Shown one piece after another: positions 15,028 through 23,245 of a stretch of 36,010 nt of DNA. A program made the translations under genes and the position numbers. This DNA comes from Nitrososphaerota archaeon (GTDB lineage: Archaea; Thermoproteota; Nitrososphaeria; Nitrososphaerales; Nitrosopumilaceae), in NCBI GenBank assembly GCA_029782475.1, contig JARPSM010000040.1, positions 1-36,010 of the forward strand, written 5' to 3'. The notes under the pieces are model-generated. The model saw only the letters and a list, made by a program, of their open reading frames with translations. It did no database searches and was not told the origin of the DNA. Within the stretch, counting starts at the first letter, position 1; every line of letters begins with the position of its first letter.

Positions 15028-16296
15028 TTATTGCTTCCTAGGATTTTTGTAATTAAATTTATTAATTTTAACTAATTCTACATATGATCCGAATTGTTTA
15101 GCAGTAACTGTATCTAGCTTGTCTTTTATTTCTTCATCACCATCAAATTTTTTCAGAATTTCATAGTGAGTATTTCTTTCAGCGGGAACTCGTCCAATTT
15201 CTTTTACCATTCTTCTAATTTCTTTAGGTTTTAGTAATTGACCATACTGTGAACCTGCAGATGTGGAGATACTTTCGTTGATTAGAGTTCCACCAAAGTC
15301 ATTTGCTCCCCACATGAGTAATAATTGAGACATTTTTTGCCCTTCTTTTACCCATGACATTTGTAAATTATCAATTGAATTATTCAGCATAATTCTTGAA
15401 ACAGCATGTGTAAGTAAAACATCATTTCCACTACCTCCTTGTCTTATTCCTTCGTGTAGTCCGTGAATGTACATTGGTGCTTGAGTATGAATAAAGTTTA
15501 ACGGTACAAATTCTGTAAATCCGCCTGTCTCTTTTTGAATGTCTCTTAATTTTACAATATGCTTTACTCTATCTTCAAGTGTTTCTACATGTCCAAACAT
15601 CATAGTTGAAGTTGTGTTGATCCCCATCTTGTGAGCACTTTTGATAACTGTCTCCCAATCCTCTACACTAATTCTACCTGGAGAAATTTTATCTCTTAGT
15701 TCTTGATCCAAAATCTCAGCTGAGGTTCCTGGCAAAGTATTCACTCCTGCCTCTTTCATTCTTTTCAAAAATTCTTCAATTGAAACCTTTGAGCGTGTTG
15801 CCCCGTAAAGAATTTCTTCAGGGGAAAACCCATGAATATGAATATCTGGAATTTCTTTTTTGATGTCTCTGCAAATCTTTTCATACAAATCTCCCTCCAT
15901 ATCTGGCGGTAATCCTGCCTGTATGCAAACCTCTGTTGCTCCTAATTGATGTGCTTCTTTTGCTCTACGTACAATCTCCTCGTTTGGGAGGAAATATCCC
16001 TCCTCTTCTCTAAAATCTCTGCTAAATGAACAAAAACCACATTGCTTGATACAGACATTTGTGAAATTGATATTTCTGTTAACCACATATGATACCACGT
16101 CTCCTACTCTTCTCTTTCTTAATTCGTCTGCAACAAGACCTACTAAATGAAATCCTATTCCCTGTGCTGCCTTGAATAGTTCTAATCCTTCCTCTGCAGA
16201 AATCTCTTTTTCAGATAATGCATTATTTAGAATCCCTACCAACACTGGATCGGCATTTTTGAAAAGTGAATCAATGTTAGTAATCATCATCTCCAA
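15028..16296 (-). CDS. cofH: FO synthase subunit 2, CofH
   Basis: A 422-aa radical SAM enzyme (5-amino-6-ribitylaminouracil:L-tyrosine 4-hydroxyphenyl transferase). The 4Fe-4S motif is CIKQCGFC (C82, C86, C89), followed by EVCIQAGLPPDMEGDLYE, FSPEEILYGATRSK and TTSTMMFGHVETLEDR, all CofH features. It couples the tyrosine-derived moiety to the uracil; CofG then closes the ring to FO, the F420 chromophore. Overlaps the 3' end of cofG by 10 bp, a sign of translational coupling. The nearest Met codons at the start (MEMM) leave a few residues of uncertainty. Confidence 0.95.
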   Translation of the reverse strand: MEMMITNIDSLFKNADPVLVGILNNALSEKEISAEEGLELFKAAQGIGFHLVGLVADELRKRRVGDVVSYVVNRNINFTNVCIKQCGFCSFSRDFREEEGYFLPNEEIVRRAKEAHQLGATEVCIQAGLPPDMEGDLYEKICRDIKKEIPDIHIHGFSPEEILYGATRSKVSIEEFLKRMKEAGVNTLPGTSAEILDQELRDKISPGRISVEDWETVIKSAHKMGINTTSTMMFGHVETLEDRVKHIVKLRDIQKETGGFTEFVPLNFIHTQAPMYIHGLHEGIRQGGSGNDVLLTHAVSRIMLNNSIDNLQMSWVKEGQKMSQLLLMWGANDFGGTLINESISTSAGSQYGQLLKPKEIRRMVKEIGRVPAERNTHYEILKKFDGDEEIKDKLDTVTAKQFGSYVELVKINKFNYKNPRKQ

Positions 16297-17456
16297 TACT
16301 CCTCTTTTACGAATCCTTCCTCATCTTCAATAACTGATATCTTATCTCTTAACTCTTTGCTAATAAAAGAAAAATATTCTGGGTATATTGGGAATCTGCA
16401 TTTCAAATCAAAACCTGCATTCTTTGAATGCTCGTCTACTTTGCTAATTTCTGGCCAAGAGAATTCGGGATTTACAAAATCTGGTGTAAGTGGAGATATT
16501 CCGCCCCAATCATTTATTCCAACTGACAAGAAACTCTGATATGATTTTGGTGATAAATTTGGAGGAATTTGTATATTCATTTCTGGCATGATGATTCTTG
16601 ATAGTGCCACCACTAATTTGAAATATTTTTCATCAGCTGATGGTTCATTCTTCATTCTGGTATCTTGTTTTGGTTGAAAGTTTTGTAAAATCACTTCTTG
16701 AATGTTTCCATGTTTATCATTTAGTCGTTTTATTGCAAACAATGAATCAATTATTTCCTCCATTGTTTCCCCAATTCCTACTAAAATCCCTGTAGTCATT
16801 GGTATGCCTAGTTTTCCAGAATTCTCTAAAATCTCTAATCTTGCTTTTGGTCTTTTACTTGCTGCCATCTGATGTGGCATTCCTTTTTCTGTTAACCTTT
16901 CACTAACATTCTCTAGCATTACACCCATTGACACATTGGTTTTCTTCAATTCTTTCATCTCTTCATAATTGAGATTCCCAGCATTTGTGTGTGGGAATAA
17001 CCCCATCTCCAATGCAATCTCTGAAGAATGAATTAGATACTCTACAGTAGATTTGAAACCGTTTTCTTTTAACCAATCTCGAGCTTGTTGATATTTTTGC
17101 TCTGGCTGTTCGCCTGTAACAAAAAGTGCTTCTACGCATTTGTATTTTTTTGCAAGTGTTAGTAGTTCAGTAATTTGTTGTTTTGACATCAACGAAAGTT
17201 TTGCTTCTCCAGGTTCTGATTTGTAAGTACAGTATGAGCAAGTGTCTTTACATAAATTAACAATGTTGAAAAATGCTTTTTTAGAAAACGTCACGGAATC
17301 TTTTTTGTATTTTTTTCTTAAATTCTGTGAGACTTGAAACAAGTCATTTGGATTTTTTATTGCTTTTTGATATATTCCAGTAATATCTTGACGGGAAACT
17401 GACTTGTTTTCTAAAATATTGTTTAAACTCTCTGAATCAAAGACAAGATTGTTCAA
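16287..17456 (-). CDS. cofG: FO synthase subunit 1, CofG
   Basis: A 389-aa radical SAM enzyme (7,8-didemethyl-8-hydroxy-5-deazariboflavin synthase). The cluster motif is CKDTCSYC (C69, C73, C76), then ALFVTGEQPEQKY, LFPHTNAGNLNYEEM, TGILVGIGETMEEII and LQNFQPKQDTRM, and near the C-terminus WGGISPLTPDFVNPEFSWPE. It converts the CofH product to FO. It is followed by cofH (overlap) and tldE, and preceded by htrA with a 42-bp gap. Confidence 0.95.
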   Translation of the reverse strand: MNNLVFDSESLNNILENKSVSRQDITGIYQKAIKNPNDLFQVSQNLRKKYKKDSVTFSKKAFFNIVNLCKDTCSYCTYKSEPGEAKLSLMSKQQITELLTLAKKYKCVEALFVTGEQPEQKYQQARDWLKENGFKSTVEYLIHSSEIALEMGLFPHTNAGNLNYEEMKELKKTNVSMGVMLENVSERLTEKGMPHQMAASKRPKARLEILENSGKLGIPMTTGILVGIGETMEEIIDSLFAIKRLNDKHGNIQEVILQNFQPKQDTRMKNEPSADEKYFKLVVALSRIIMPEMNIQIPPNLSPKSYQSFLSVGINDWGGISPLTPDFVNPEFSWPEISKVDEHSKNAGFDLKCRFPIYPEYFSFISKELRDKISVIEDEEGFVKEEYWR

Positions 17457-17498
17457 CAGAAGAATTTCTTGTTAGGAAGTATTTATGCTTGTATTAAT

Positions 17499-18635
17499 TT
17501 AATTTCCATTTGGTCTTGCATCTAGTGTAATTGTGACATTTGTAGTCCTTCCCTCTCTTAGAATTTCTAAAACCATTTCATCTCCTACTGATTTTGCTCT
17601 TTGCAAATGAACTAAAATATCGTCAATTTTCCTTACCTCTTGTCCATCTACTGCTAAGATGATGTCTCCTCCTATTGGATAGTTAACTCCATCAACTTCG
17701 GTGGTTTTTTCTGAACCAATTAGCCCTGCCTGAAATGCTGGACTATCTTCTACCACTGTAACAACTAGAAATCCAACTGCATCTTTAACATTCAAAACAT
17801 TTGCCATATCTGGATCAATATCTCTACCTGAAATTCCAATCCAAGGATGTTTGTATTCTCCATCCTCAATTAGTATCGGAACAATTTTTGCAACTGTCTG
17901 TGATGGAATTGAAAATCCAACTCCTGTAAATTCACCTGTTCCTGATTGTATTGCAGTGTTAATCCCAACTATTTCTCCACGCATGTTCAGTAGAGGTCCG
18001 CCAGAATTTCCTGGATTAATTGCTGCGTCAGTTTGAATTACATCTGGTATTCTGTATTGTGATTCTGTTGGAAGTAATCTACCTAATTGACTGATAATTC
18101 CTGAAGTCATGGAACCTGATAATCCAAATGGATTGCCAATTGCAGCTATTCCTTCACCAACTTTGAGATTGGATGAATCACCAATAGATAGTGGATGTAA
18201 AAGAGCTAAATCTGCATTGACTTTGATGACTGCAATGTCTGTATATTCATCTGCTCCGATGGTGTCTGCATTATATGATCGTCCGTCAAGAAATGTAACC
18301 ACAACTTTGCCTGCATCTTTTACAACATGTGCATTTGTTATGATGTGCCCTTTTTTATCAAAAACAAAACCTGAACCTACTCCTCCTGTAACATCCTCTG
18401 ATTCTCCTCTTTGAACATTAACTCTAACTACTCCTGGTTCTGACTTTTCAAAAATTTCAATTAATGATAAACTCTTGTAAACTGATGGGACTGTGTCTGC
18501 AACTATGCTTGCATTGTCATTGCTGATATCTGGTTTTAATGATGATTCTGGTGGTGTGATAAACAGTACTGCTACAATAACTAATACCATCGCTGCTCCT
18601 ATTGCCCCACCTACAAACACTCCTGATTTGTCCAC
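17499..18635 (-). CDS. HtrA/DegP-like membrane-anchored serine protease
   Basis: 378 aa: an N-terminal signal anchor (residues about 5-26, GVFVGGAIGAAMVLVIVAVLF), a trypsin-like S1C domain with catalytic triad H103 (ITNAHVV), D132 (EYTDIAVIK) and S210 (NPGNSGGPLL), and one PDZ domain (residues about 265-370, with DSPAFQAGLI and GGDIILAVDGQEV). The protease faces outward and would degrade or refold damaged envelope proteins. One PDZ, not two, resembles DegS more than DegP. It is the third gene in the SRPBCC-GT2-HtrA-cof run. Confidence 0.93.
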   Translation of the reverse strand: MDKSGVFVGGAIGAAMVLVIVAVLFITPPESSLKPDISNDNASIVADTVPSVYKSLSLIEIFEKSEPGVVRVNVQRGESEDVTGGVGSGFVFDKKGHIITNAHVVKDAGKVVVTFLDGRSYNADTIGADEYTDIAVIKVNADLALLHPLSIGDSSNLKVGEGIAAIGNPFGLSGSMTSGIISQLGRLLPTESQYRIPDVIQTDAAINPGNSGGPLLNMRGEIVGINTAIQSGTGEFTGVGFSIPSQTVAKIVPILIEDGEYKHPWIGISGRDIDPDMANVLNVKDAVGFLVVTVVEDSPAFQAGLIGSEKTTEVDGVNYPIGGDIILAVDGQEVRKIDDILVHLQRAKSVGDEMVLEILREGRTTNVTITLDARPNGN

Positions 18636-18673
18636 GAGATTTTTTATTCTCTATTTTCTATCTAAAAGGCTTG

Positions 18674-19882
18674 CTATACACTGATTGAACTTTGAGAATG
18701 ATCTTTCATTGAATAGCTTCTCCCTCTCCAAGTTACTGCTGATGTTCTTTTAGCTTGTACCAGTCCATTCAAAAACCCTAAAACTACTACTAAACTTCCA
18801 AGTGGTGCAAATACTGCATATGCTAGTTTTAACTTTAAACCTATTTTCACTTCTATGATTGCACCAATGTAAATTAGAACTGATGCAATTGCAGATGCAA
18901 TACAAAGTACTTTTGCAGATGTGGTCTCTACTGCTAAAGAAGTTGAAATTGCTAATATTGGAAATGGAACAAACAACAAAAATAATATTGCAAAAAATAT
19001 GCCTATTGCAATTTTTCCACTTTGAAGATATAGTGGAACCATTAGTCTTTTTAGAGCATTCCACAATGTGCCTTTGTCTCTGGCCCATACGGCATCAACC
19101 AAGTGCTCTGCACGCACCATTTTCATTTTGTACCCTGCTTCCTTTACTTTTTTTCCTAAAGCTCCATCCTCGATGATCTCCTGCTTGACTCCTTCATGCA
19201 TACCGACTTCTTGATATGTTGTTTTTTTCAGAATGAAAAAACTCCCAAAAAAATAACCTGTTTTTTTTGCTGGATTGTTTACATTTAATGCAGAAAATCT
19301 TGTATGCAAAAATGTTGAAATCATTGGCAGTGTGATGTTTGTCCAAAAATCAAATGTTAACATTTTTGGTATTGCTGATAATGCATCTAATTCAAATGAA
19401 TTCAAATGAGATACTGCAAGTGTTATTACATTTTCAGCATGCTTTGTATCTGCATCTGTGAAAAGTAATAGTTCCCCTGTTGCTTTACCGTACCCTTCCA
19501 TACATGCCCAGTTTTTACCCATCCATCCATCTGGCTTTGGTCTTGCAGATACTGGAATTATTTTTGGATATTTTTTTGCATACTCTGAAATTATTTCTCC
19601 AGTTTTATCTTCTGATGAGTCATCAATTACTATGATTTCATAATTTTCATAGTCTTGCTTTACTAGTGAGTCTAAACATTTTCCAATAAATTCTTCTTCG
19701 TTTCTAGCTGGTAAAATTATTGAAACTTTGGGATTTGTTTTGGATGTATTTTCAAATTTATCTAAATATGGAGTCAATCTAAATGAATCCAGCATTGATT
19801 TGAGAAGATAAACCCATGCTCCACAAACCCCGATTAGAATTGCAGTTAATGTATAATTGAAAATATCTAAAATTAAATCCAT
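18674..19882 (-). CDS. Membrane glycosyltransferase, family 2
   Basis: 402 aa: an N-terminal membrane helix (residues 5-27), a GT-A domain starting VSIILPARNEEEFIGKCLDS with IIVIDDSSEDKTGE, the DxD-type motif TDADTKH (around 143-148), an acceptor motif EDGALGKKVKEAGYKMKM, and three to four hydrophobic helices at about 290-380. The layout matches processive or lipid-linked GT2 enzymes, including CruC-like carotenoid glucosyltransferases, but the acceptor cannot be decided. Likely acts at the cytoplasmic face, on lipids or envelope glycans. It starts 5 bp after the stop of the SRPBCC gene. Confidence 0.88.
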   Translation of the reverse strand: MDLILDIFNYTLTAILIGVCGAWVYLLKSMLDSFRLTPYLDKFENTSKTNPKVSIILPARNEEEFIGKCLDSLVKQDYENYEIIVIDDSSEDKTGEIISEYAKKYPKIIPVSARPKPDGWMGKNWACMEGYGKATGELLLFTDADTKHAENVITLAVSHLNSFELDALSAIPKMLTFDFWTNITLPMISTFLHTRFSALNVNNPAKKTGYFFGSFFILKKTTYQEVGMHEGVKQEIIEDGALGKKVKEAGYKMKMVRAEHLVDAVWARDKGTLWNALKRLMVPLYLQSGKIAIGIFFAILFLLFVPFPILAISTSLAVETTSAKVLCIASAIASVLIYIGAIIEVKIGLKLKLAYAVFAPLGSLVVVLGFLNGLVQAKRTSAVTWRGRSYSMKDHSQSSISV

Positions 19883-19887
19883 TAAAA

Positions 19888-20304
19888 TTATCTCTCGATT
19901 TCTTCTTTGATGCTTTGCATTGCTTGCTCTGTCCCGCTTTTGATGTGTTTTTTAATCATACCTGTAAACATGCCCATCATACCTGTTAGTTTGATATCCC
20001 AATATGTGGCAAGTATTGTTTTTTCATCTTTGGTAGTTAGCGATACTATTTTTTCACCATCGATTATCCCTTTGATGAATCGTGCTTTAATTTTCTCTTT
20101 AGGGTATATTTTTACTTTTTGTAAACACTTTTGATCTCTAAATGCAATTATGAGTTCTCTATTGATGGTATTCCCTTCTTTTGAAATGTTTCTGACTTTT
20201 TTGGTGCCTTTCCAAAACTTTGGTTCATTATCTATATCTGAAACAATATCCCACACTTTCTCTATTGACGCATTGATTTCTACTTCTACTTGGATTGTAG
20301 CCAT
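19888..20304 (-). CDS. SRPBCC (START-like) hydrophobic-ligand protein
   Basis: 138 aa with the typical beginning ATIQVEVEINASIEKVWDIVSDIDNEP, then FWKGTKKVRNISKEG and a C-terminal amphipathic helix (HIKSGTEQAMQSIKEEIER) that closes the ligand cavity. Family members bind lipids, polyketides or isoprenoids. As the first gene of the run leading to a membrane GT2, it may present a lipid substrate; this is inferred from context. TATA-like AATATATTT (minus strand) sits about 27-30 bp upstream. Confidence 0.82.
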   Translation of the reverse strand: MATIQVEVEINASIEKVWDIVSDIDNEPKFWKGTKKVRNISKEGNTINRELIIAFRDQKCLQKVKIYPKEKIKARFIKGIIDGEKIVSLTTKDEKTILATYWDIKLTGMMGMFTGMIKKHIKSGTEQAMQSIKEEIER

Positions 20305-20324
20305 ACACTAAAACCACTTTTTCC

Positions 20325-20340
20325 GCATTAAATATATTGG
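20325..20340. promoter_or_regulatory. AT-rich promoter used in both directions (candidate)
   Basis: ATTAAATATATTGG lies about 27-30 bp upstream of the SRPBCC start on the minus strand. On the plus strand the same sequence (TTAAATATA) would direct initiation near 20358-20362, where the structured RNA candidate begins. Both assignments rest on spacing only. Confidence 0.4.
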
Positions 20341-20361
20341 ATCCCTGCAGCATATCAAATA

Positions 20362-20440
20362 GACTGTGATCGGTAACATGCCTAAAATCCGGAACATTAA
20401 CTCCAGTTCCAATGGCGTTTGCCATTCTTCGGTCACAGTC
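20362..20440 (+). ncRNA. GC-rich structured RNA candidate (multi-stem junction)
   Basis: An 11-bp outer stem pairs 20362-20372 with 20430-20440 (one G-U pair). Inside, GGAAC/GTTCC (20391-20395 with 20406-20410) and AATGGC/GCCATT (20411-20416 with 20421-20426, 4-nt loop) form two adjacent hairpins. GC content is about 47 percent (37 of 79) in a region where intergenic DNA is far more AT-rich, a usual mark of stable RNA in such genomes. It does not fit a tRNA: no T-loop and wrong stem lengths. A TATA-like box would place the transcript start at its 5' edge. It could be a leader of the gene at 20459, a free ncRNA, or coding DNA if that gene starts at GTG 20366. Strand is uncertain. Confidence 0.4.
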
Positions 20441-20458
20441 CATCAAAATTTGAAAAAA

Positions 20459-20674
20459 ATGAAACCAACAAAATACATGCCAAAAATTGAAACATTCGAC
20501 GGTGCAGGTTTTTGGAAAAATGCATATGCTCATCAACGAGGGAAATTATTGAAAAAAGTCAACGTTCCTGAAGATCAAATAATTGAACTAGCCAACAAAA
20601 CATACATGGAGATTCCTGCGGCATTAAGATATGAAATTGAAACAAGTGGGATTAATAAAAAAGATTTACAATGA
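20459..20674 (+). CDS. Hypothetical protein, 71 aa
   Basis: Starts MKPTKYMPKIETFDGAGFW and continues with AYAHQRGKLLKKVNVPE and ALRYEIETSGINKKDLQ. Soluble, basic and helical; not recognised. The frame is open back to GTG 20366, which would add 31 residues, but that part is Ser/Asn-rich and overlaps the predicted RNA stem structure, so I prefer ATG 20459. If leaderless transcription starts near 20360, the longer form becomes possible. It precedes the tRNA-binding protein gene by 40 bp. Confidence 0.7.
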   Translation: MKPTKYMPKIETFDGAGFWKNAYAHQRGKLLKKVNVPEDQIIELANKTYMEIPAALRYEIETSGINKKDLQ

Positions 20675-20714
20675 AATTAGAAATTCATTTTAACGGGAGA
20701 AATTAAGATTAATC

Positions 20715-21047
20715 ATGTCTACAATAACTTATGATGATTTTGCAAAGTTAGACATTCGTGTTGCTAAAATTATTGCTACTGAACCAATTGAAGGAAAATC
20801 AAGAATTATCAAAGGTAGAGTCGATTTGGGAAATGACGATCAACGTGATGTAATAATTGGAGGGGCACAATACTACCAACCTGAAGATATAGTTGGAAAG
20901 ACTGTAATTGTGATAGCCAACCTTGAACCAAAAAAAATGGCAGGAGTTGAATCAAATGCAATGCTGTTGGCAGCTGATGTTGATGACAAACCTTTCTGGT
21001 TAACTGTAACAGAAGATGATGTTCCTTTGGGAAGTCCAATTAAATAA
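20715..21047 (+). CDS. tRNA-binding OB-fold protein (MetRS C-terminal/CsaA-like)
   Basis: 110 aa, a stand-alone tRNA_bind domain: YDDFAKLDIRVAKIIATEPI, then VIIGGAQYYQPEDIVGKTVI, NLEPKKMAGVESNAMLLAA, and VTEDDVPLGSPIK. These are the blocks of Arc1p, EMAP-II, CsaA and the MetRS C-terminal appendix. In archaea such proteins bind tRNA and may assist methionyl-tRNA synthetase in trans. It is convergent with tbp. Confidence 0.9.
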   Translation: MSTITYDDFAKLDIRVAKIIATEPIEGKSRIIKGRVDLGNDDQRDVIIGGAQYYQPEDIVGKTVIVIANLEPKKMAGVESNAMLLAADVDDKPFWLTVTEDDVPLGSPIK

Positions 21048-21102
21048 TTTAGATTAGAAATTATTTTTTAAATTAATGAACATTAGTTTTTAATTTATGA
21101 AA
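21048..21102. terminator. Convergent termination region
   Basis: The 55 bp between the convergent tRNA-binding gene and tbp are almost pure A/T, with T-runs on the plus strand (21062-21069 and 21086-21090). Archaeal RNA polymerase stops at oligo-T, and this is the only space available for both genes. No hairpin is needed or clear. Confidence 0.35.
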
Positions 21103-21663
21103 TTAATCATAAATCATTAATTCTTTTTCTTCTAACAATGAATGTAAATTGTTTACAGAACGATATACATCTTCTTCATGTTTAGCTCCTGCGCAGACGA
21201 GTTTTCCTGATGAGAATAACAAAATGACTGTCTTTGGATCTACCATTCTATGGATGAGTCCTGGGAACTGTTCGGGTTCATACATGCTTCGTGGCAATGT
21301 TCTTGCGGCTTGCTCTAAATGGATTTTTCCACCTAGATTGATGGATGCGACAATATTTTGAACTGTCACCACTGCGTTTTTTTTCACCTTAATCCCTCCT
21401 TTTCGAAGATTTTGTACTACTATTTTTACTGCTGTTTTAGCCAATTCTTCAGATTTTGAACCTGTACACACCATTTTACCTGAAGTGAAAATCAGTGTAG
21501 CTGTTTTTGGATTTTTTAATCTAAATACTAATCCTGGAAACTGGTCTGGATGGTATTCAACGTCTGGAAATTTTCTAGTAATATCATTCAAGTCCATTTT
21601 TTGCATTACATCTGCAGAAGCTACAACATTTTCTACACTTACTATGGGTTTTGTTTGTGGCAT
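21103..21663 (-). CDS. tbp: TATA-box-binding protein
   Basis: 186 aa with the two imperfect repeats of the TBP saddle (residues about 7-95 and 98-186). Repeat 1: VENVVASADV, PDQFPGLVFRLKNPKTATL, FTSGKMVCTGSKSEE. Repeat 2: VQNIVASINLGGKIHLE, PEQFPGLIHRMVDPKTVIL, FSSGKLVCAGAKHEED. It recruits TFB and RNA polymerase to the TATA-like boxes noted in this window. Single gene with a clear TATA box of its own. Confidence 0.98.
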   Translation of the reverse strand: MPQTKPIVSVENVVASADVMQKMDLNDITRKFPDVEYHPDQFPGLVFRLKNPKTATLIFTSGKMVCTGSKSEELAKTAVKIVVQNLRKGGIKVKKNAVVTVQNIVASINLGGKIHLEQAARTLPRSMYEPEQFPGLIHRMVDPKTVILLFSSGKLVCAGAKHEEDVYRSVNNLHSLLEEKELMIYD

Positions 21664-21685
21664 ATTCGGCTTTTTTTGTCTCTAA

Positions 21686-21699
21686 ACTATAATAAAAGC
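21686..21699 (-). promoter_or_regulatory. TATA box of tbp
   Basis: On the minus strand CTTTTATTATAGT is centred about 29 bp before ATG 21661-21663. Strong match to an archaeal TATA box with almost no leader. Confidence 0.5.
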
Positions 21700-21798
21700 A
21701 CTCGCCATTACTTACTCACGAAAATACCTTTTTTTATATCGTTACAAATCATGATCTCTGAATTTGGGAACAATGCTTTAATTTGGTTCTAAGAAATC

Positions 21799-22929
21799 TT
21801 GATTCTAGTGAATTTTACAAATTTTGACTTTGATCAATTGTTTTCGATGAGCGATGACTCTAACCCGATAATGATGTTGGTATGGATTCTTCCGATAATC
21901 CTTTTCGTATTTTATGGACAGCAAATTCAACTATTTGTTACTTCACGAGAAATTAAGAAAGGAATTAAAAAACTGGGAGGTTTCAAGGAACAATCTAGAA
22001 CTGAATTAATTAATTATGTTAAAAATAATTTAAACGCAAAAGATGATCCTGTGAAGAACATTGATAAATTTTTAGATTATTTTACAATAATGCCTGTTGA
22101 TATGGATCCTAATGGGATTGTCGACAAAGTTAGACATACGGTAAGGTCTAGGGACGATTATACTCGAGAACATGTAAAGTTACTTTCCCCTGAAATGTCT
22201 GATGTTGAATTAACCAAAGTCCAAACTTTACTTGAACTTGCGTCTTCACTTCAACTAATCTATAAAATTGTCAACCACATGTTCTTAATTGCTAAAAAAC
22301 AAAACAACTATCCATTAATTTTACCTCTACAAATGATGCTTCCTTTCATAATGGAGCAAGCAGAGGCAATGAGTGATGCAATTCCTGCATTTAAGACAGG
22401 CCAACCCGTAGGTGATGGAATCGGTCCAATGGTTGTTGGGAAAATGATGCTAAATAATGAAAAAGAAACAGTAGCATTTCAAACATCTCTTGCAAAGATT
22501 GATTTTGAAAATAGAACATTGTTCCTTTTAAAAGCTGAAGGTCCTGGTTCGACAGTAGGTAGACCTGCAGATGGATTGGAAAAAATTATGTCTGAAAATA
22601 AAATTGATGCCGTAATTATGGTTGATGCTGCATTGAAAATGGAAGGTGAGAATTCTGCATCCATTGCTCAAGGTTTTGGTGCTGCCATTGGGGGTATTGG
22701 AACAGAAAGATTCCAAATTGAAGCCGTTGCAACAACTAGCAATATCCCGATATTCTCTATTGTGGTAAAACAATCTGTTAAAGAAGCAATCACTTTGATG
22801 ACCAAAGATATTGCTGACACTGCAGAAATTGTAAGATTACAAGTAGATGAAATGATCCTTGAAAATACTAAACCTGGCCAATCTATTGTGATAATTGGTG
22901 TTGGCAATACATCTGGAGTTCCTCAATGA
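21799..22929 (+). CDS. DUF1512-like archaeal membrane-anchored protein
   Basis: 376 aa. One N-terminal membrane helix (around residues 24-42, MMLVWILPIILFVFYGQQI), then a large cytoplasmic domain with a helical part (KLLSPEMSDVELTKVQTLLE) and a conserved-looking alpha/beta part (LKAEGPGSTVGRPADGLEK, IDAVIMVDAALKMEGENS, GFGAAIGGIGTERFQIEAV, SIVIIGVGNTSGVPQ). The pattern fits the archaeal DUF1512 family as I remember it; function unknown. The longest start is TTG 21799; GTG 21808 or ATG 21848 would also keep the helix, and ATG 21848 fits best by codon type. Its stop overlaps the next ATG (ATGA), so the two are coupled. Confidence 0.75.
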   Translation: MILVNFTNFDFDQLFSMSDDSNPIMMLVWILPIILFVFYGQQIQLFVTSREIKKGIKKLGGFKEQSRTELINYVKNNLNAKDDPVKNIDKFLDYFTIMPVDMDPNGIVDKVRHTVRSRDDYTREHVKLLSPEMSDVELTKVQTLLELASSLQLIYKIVNHMFLIAKKQNNYPLILPLQMMLPFIMEQAEAMSDAIPAFKTGQPVGDGIGPMVVGKMMLNNEKETVAFQTSLAKIDFENRTLFLLKAEGPGSTVGRPADGLEKIMSENKIDAVIMVDAALKMEGENSASIAQGFGAAIGGIGTERFQIEAVATTSNIPIFSIVVKQSVKEAITLMTKDIADTAEIVRLQVDEMILENTKPGQSIVIIGVGNTSGVPQ

Positions 22930-23108
22930 TTTTCTCCAAGAAAAAAATTACCACTGAATACGCTGTAGAACAATGTACAAAATGCGGTACTTTGACTAAA
23001 AGAAAATTCAATAACGGCGATGTTTTGTTTGCTGAACTCTCAAAATGTACTTCTTGTGACGGACTAGCAAGAATTGAGAAAATTTTTGGTGAAACAATAG
23101 AGCAATAA
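22926..23108 (+). CDS. Small zinc-ribbon protein, 60 aa
   Basis: Two CxxC knuckles: CTKCG (residues 17-21) and CTSCD (around 41-45), separated by about 20 residues, as in a zinc ribbon. N-terminus basic (IFSKKKITTEYAVEQ), C-terminus acidic (IEKIFGETIEQ). It overlaps the DUF1512-like gene by 4 bp and is thus translated with it; a protein-protein or nucleic-acid adaptor role for that partner is plausible. Confidence 0.8.
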   Translation: MIFSKKKITTEYAVEQCTKCGTLTKRKFNNGDVLFAELSKCTSCDGLARIEKIFGETIEQ

Positions 23109-23116
23109 TTTTTAGA

Positions 23117-23230
23117 TTATTCTGTTTTGTATTTCACATTACAAGAAGGACAAAACCATGTTGCTGCTTCTCCTTGCTCTCTAAACATAAATCCACCACA
23201 TTTTGGGCATGCTCTAACTTCTTCACTCAT
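23117..23230 (-). CDS. Mini zinc-ribbon protein, 37 aa
   Basis: The minus strand from ATG 23228-23230 encodes MSEEVRACPKCGGFMFREQ followed by GEAATWFCPSCNVKYKTE. CPKCGG and CPSC, about 17 residues apart, form a complete zinc ribbon. Intact frame, clean ATG and full motif make it a likely gene despite its size. It follows map on the same strand (15-bp gap) and converges with the other zinc-ribbon gene. Confidence 0.75.
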   Translation of the reverse strand: MSEEVRACPKCGGFMFREQGEAATWFCPSCNVKYKTE

Positions 23231-23245
23231 ATTTTCATGGTTTTC

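Noticed and set aside
20362-20440. tRNA gene, possibly with intron
   Set aside because: No TTCRA-type T-loop on either strand and stem lengths do not fit a cloverleaf tRNA, so it is listed as a structured RNA candidate only.
20228-20536. 102-aa minus-strand ORF covering the SRPBCC promoter
   Set aside because: Overlaps the SRPBCC 5' end in another frame, the RNA candidate and the 71-aa gene; composition is not protein-like.
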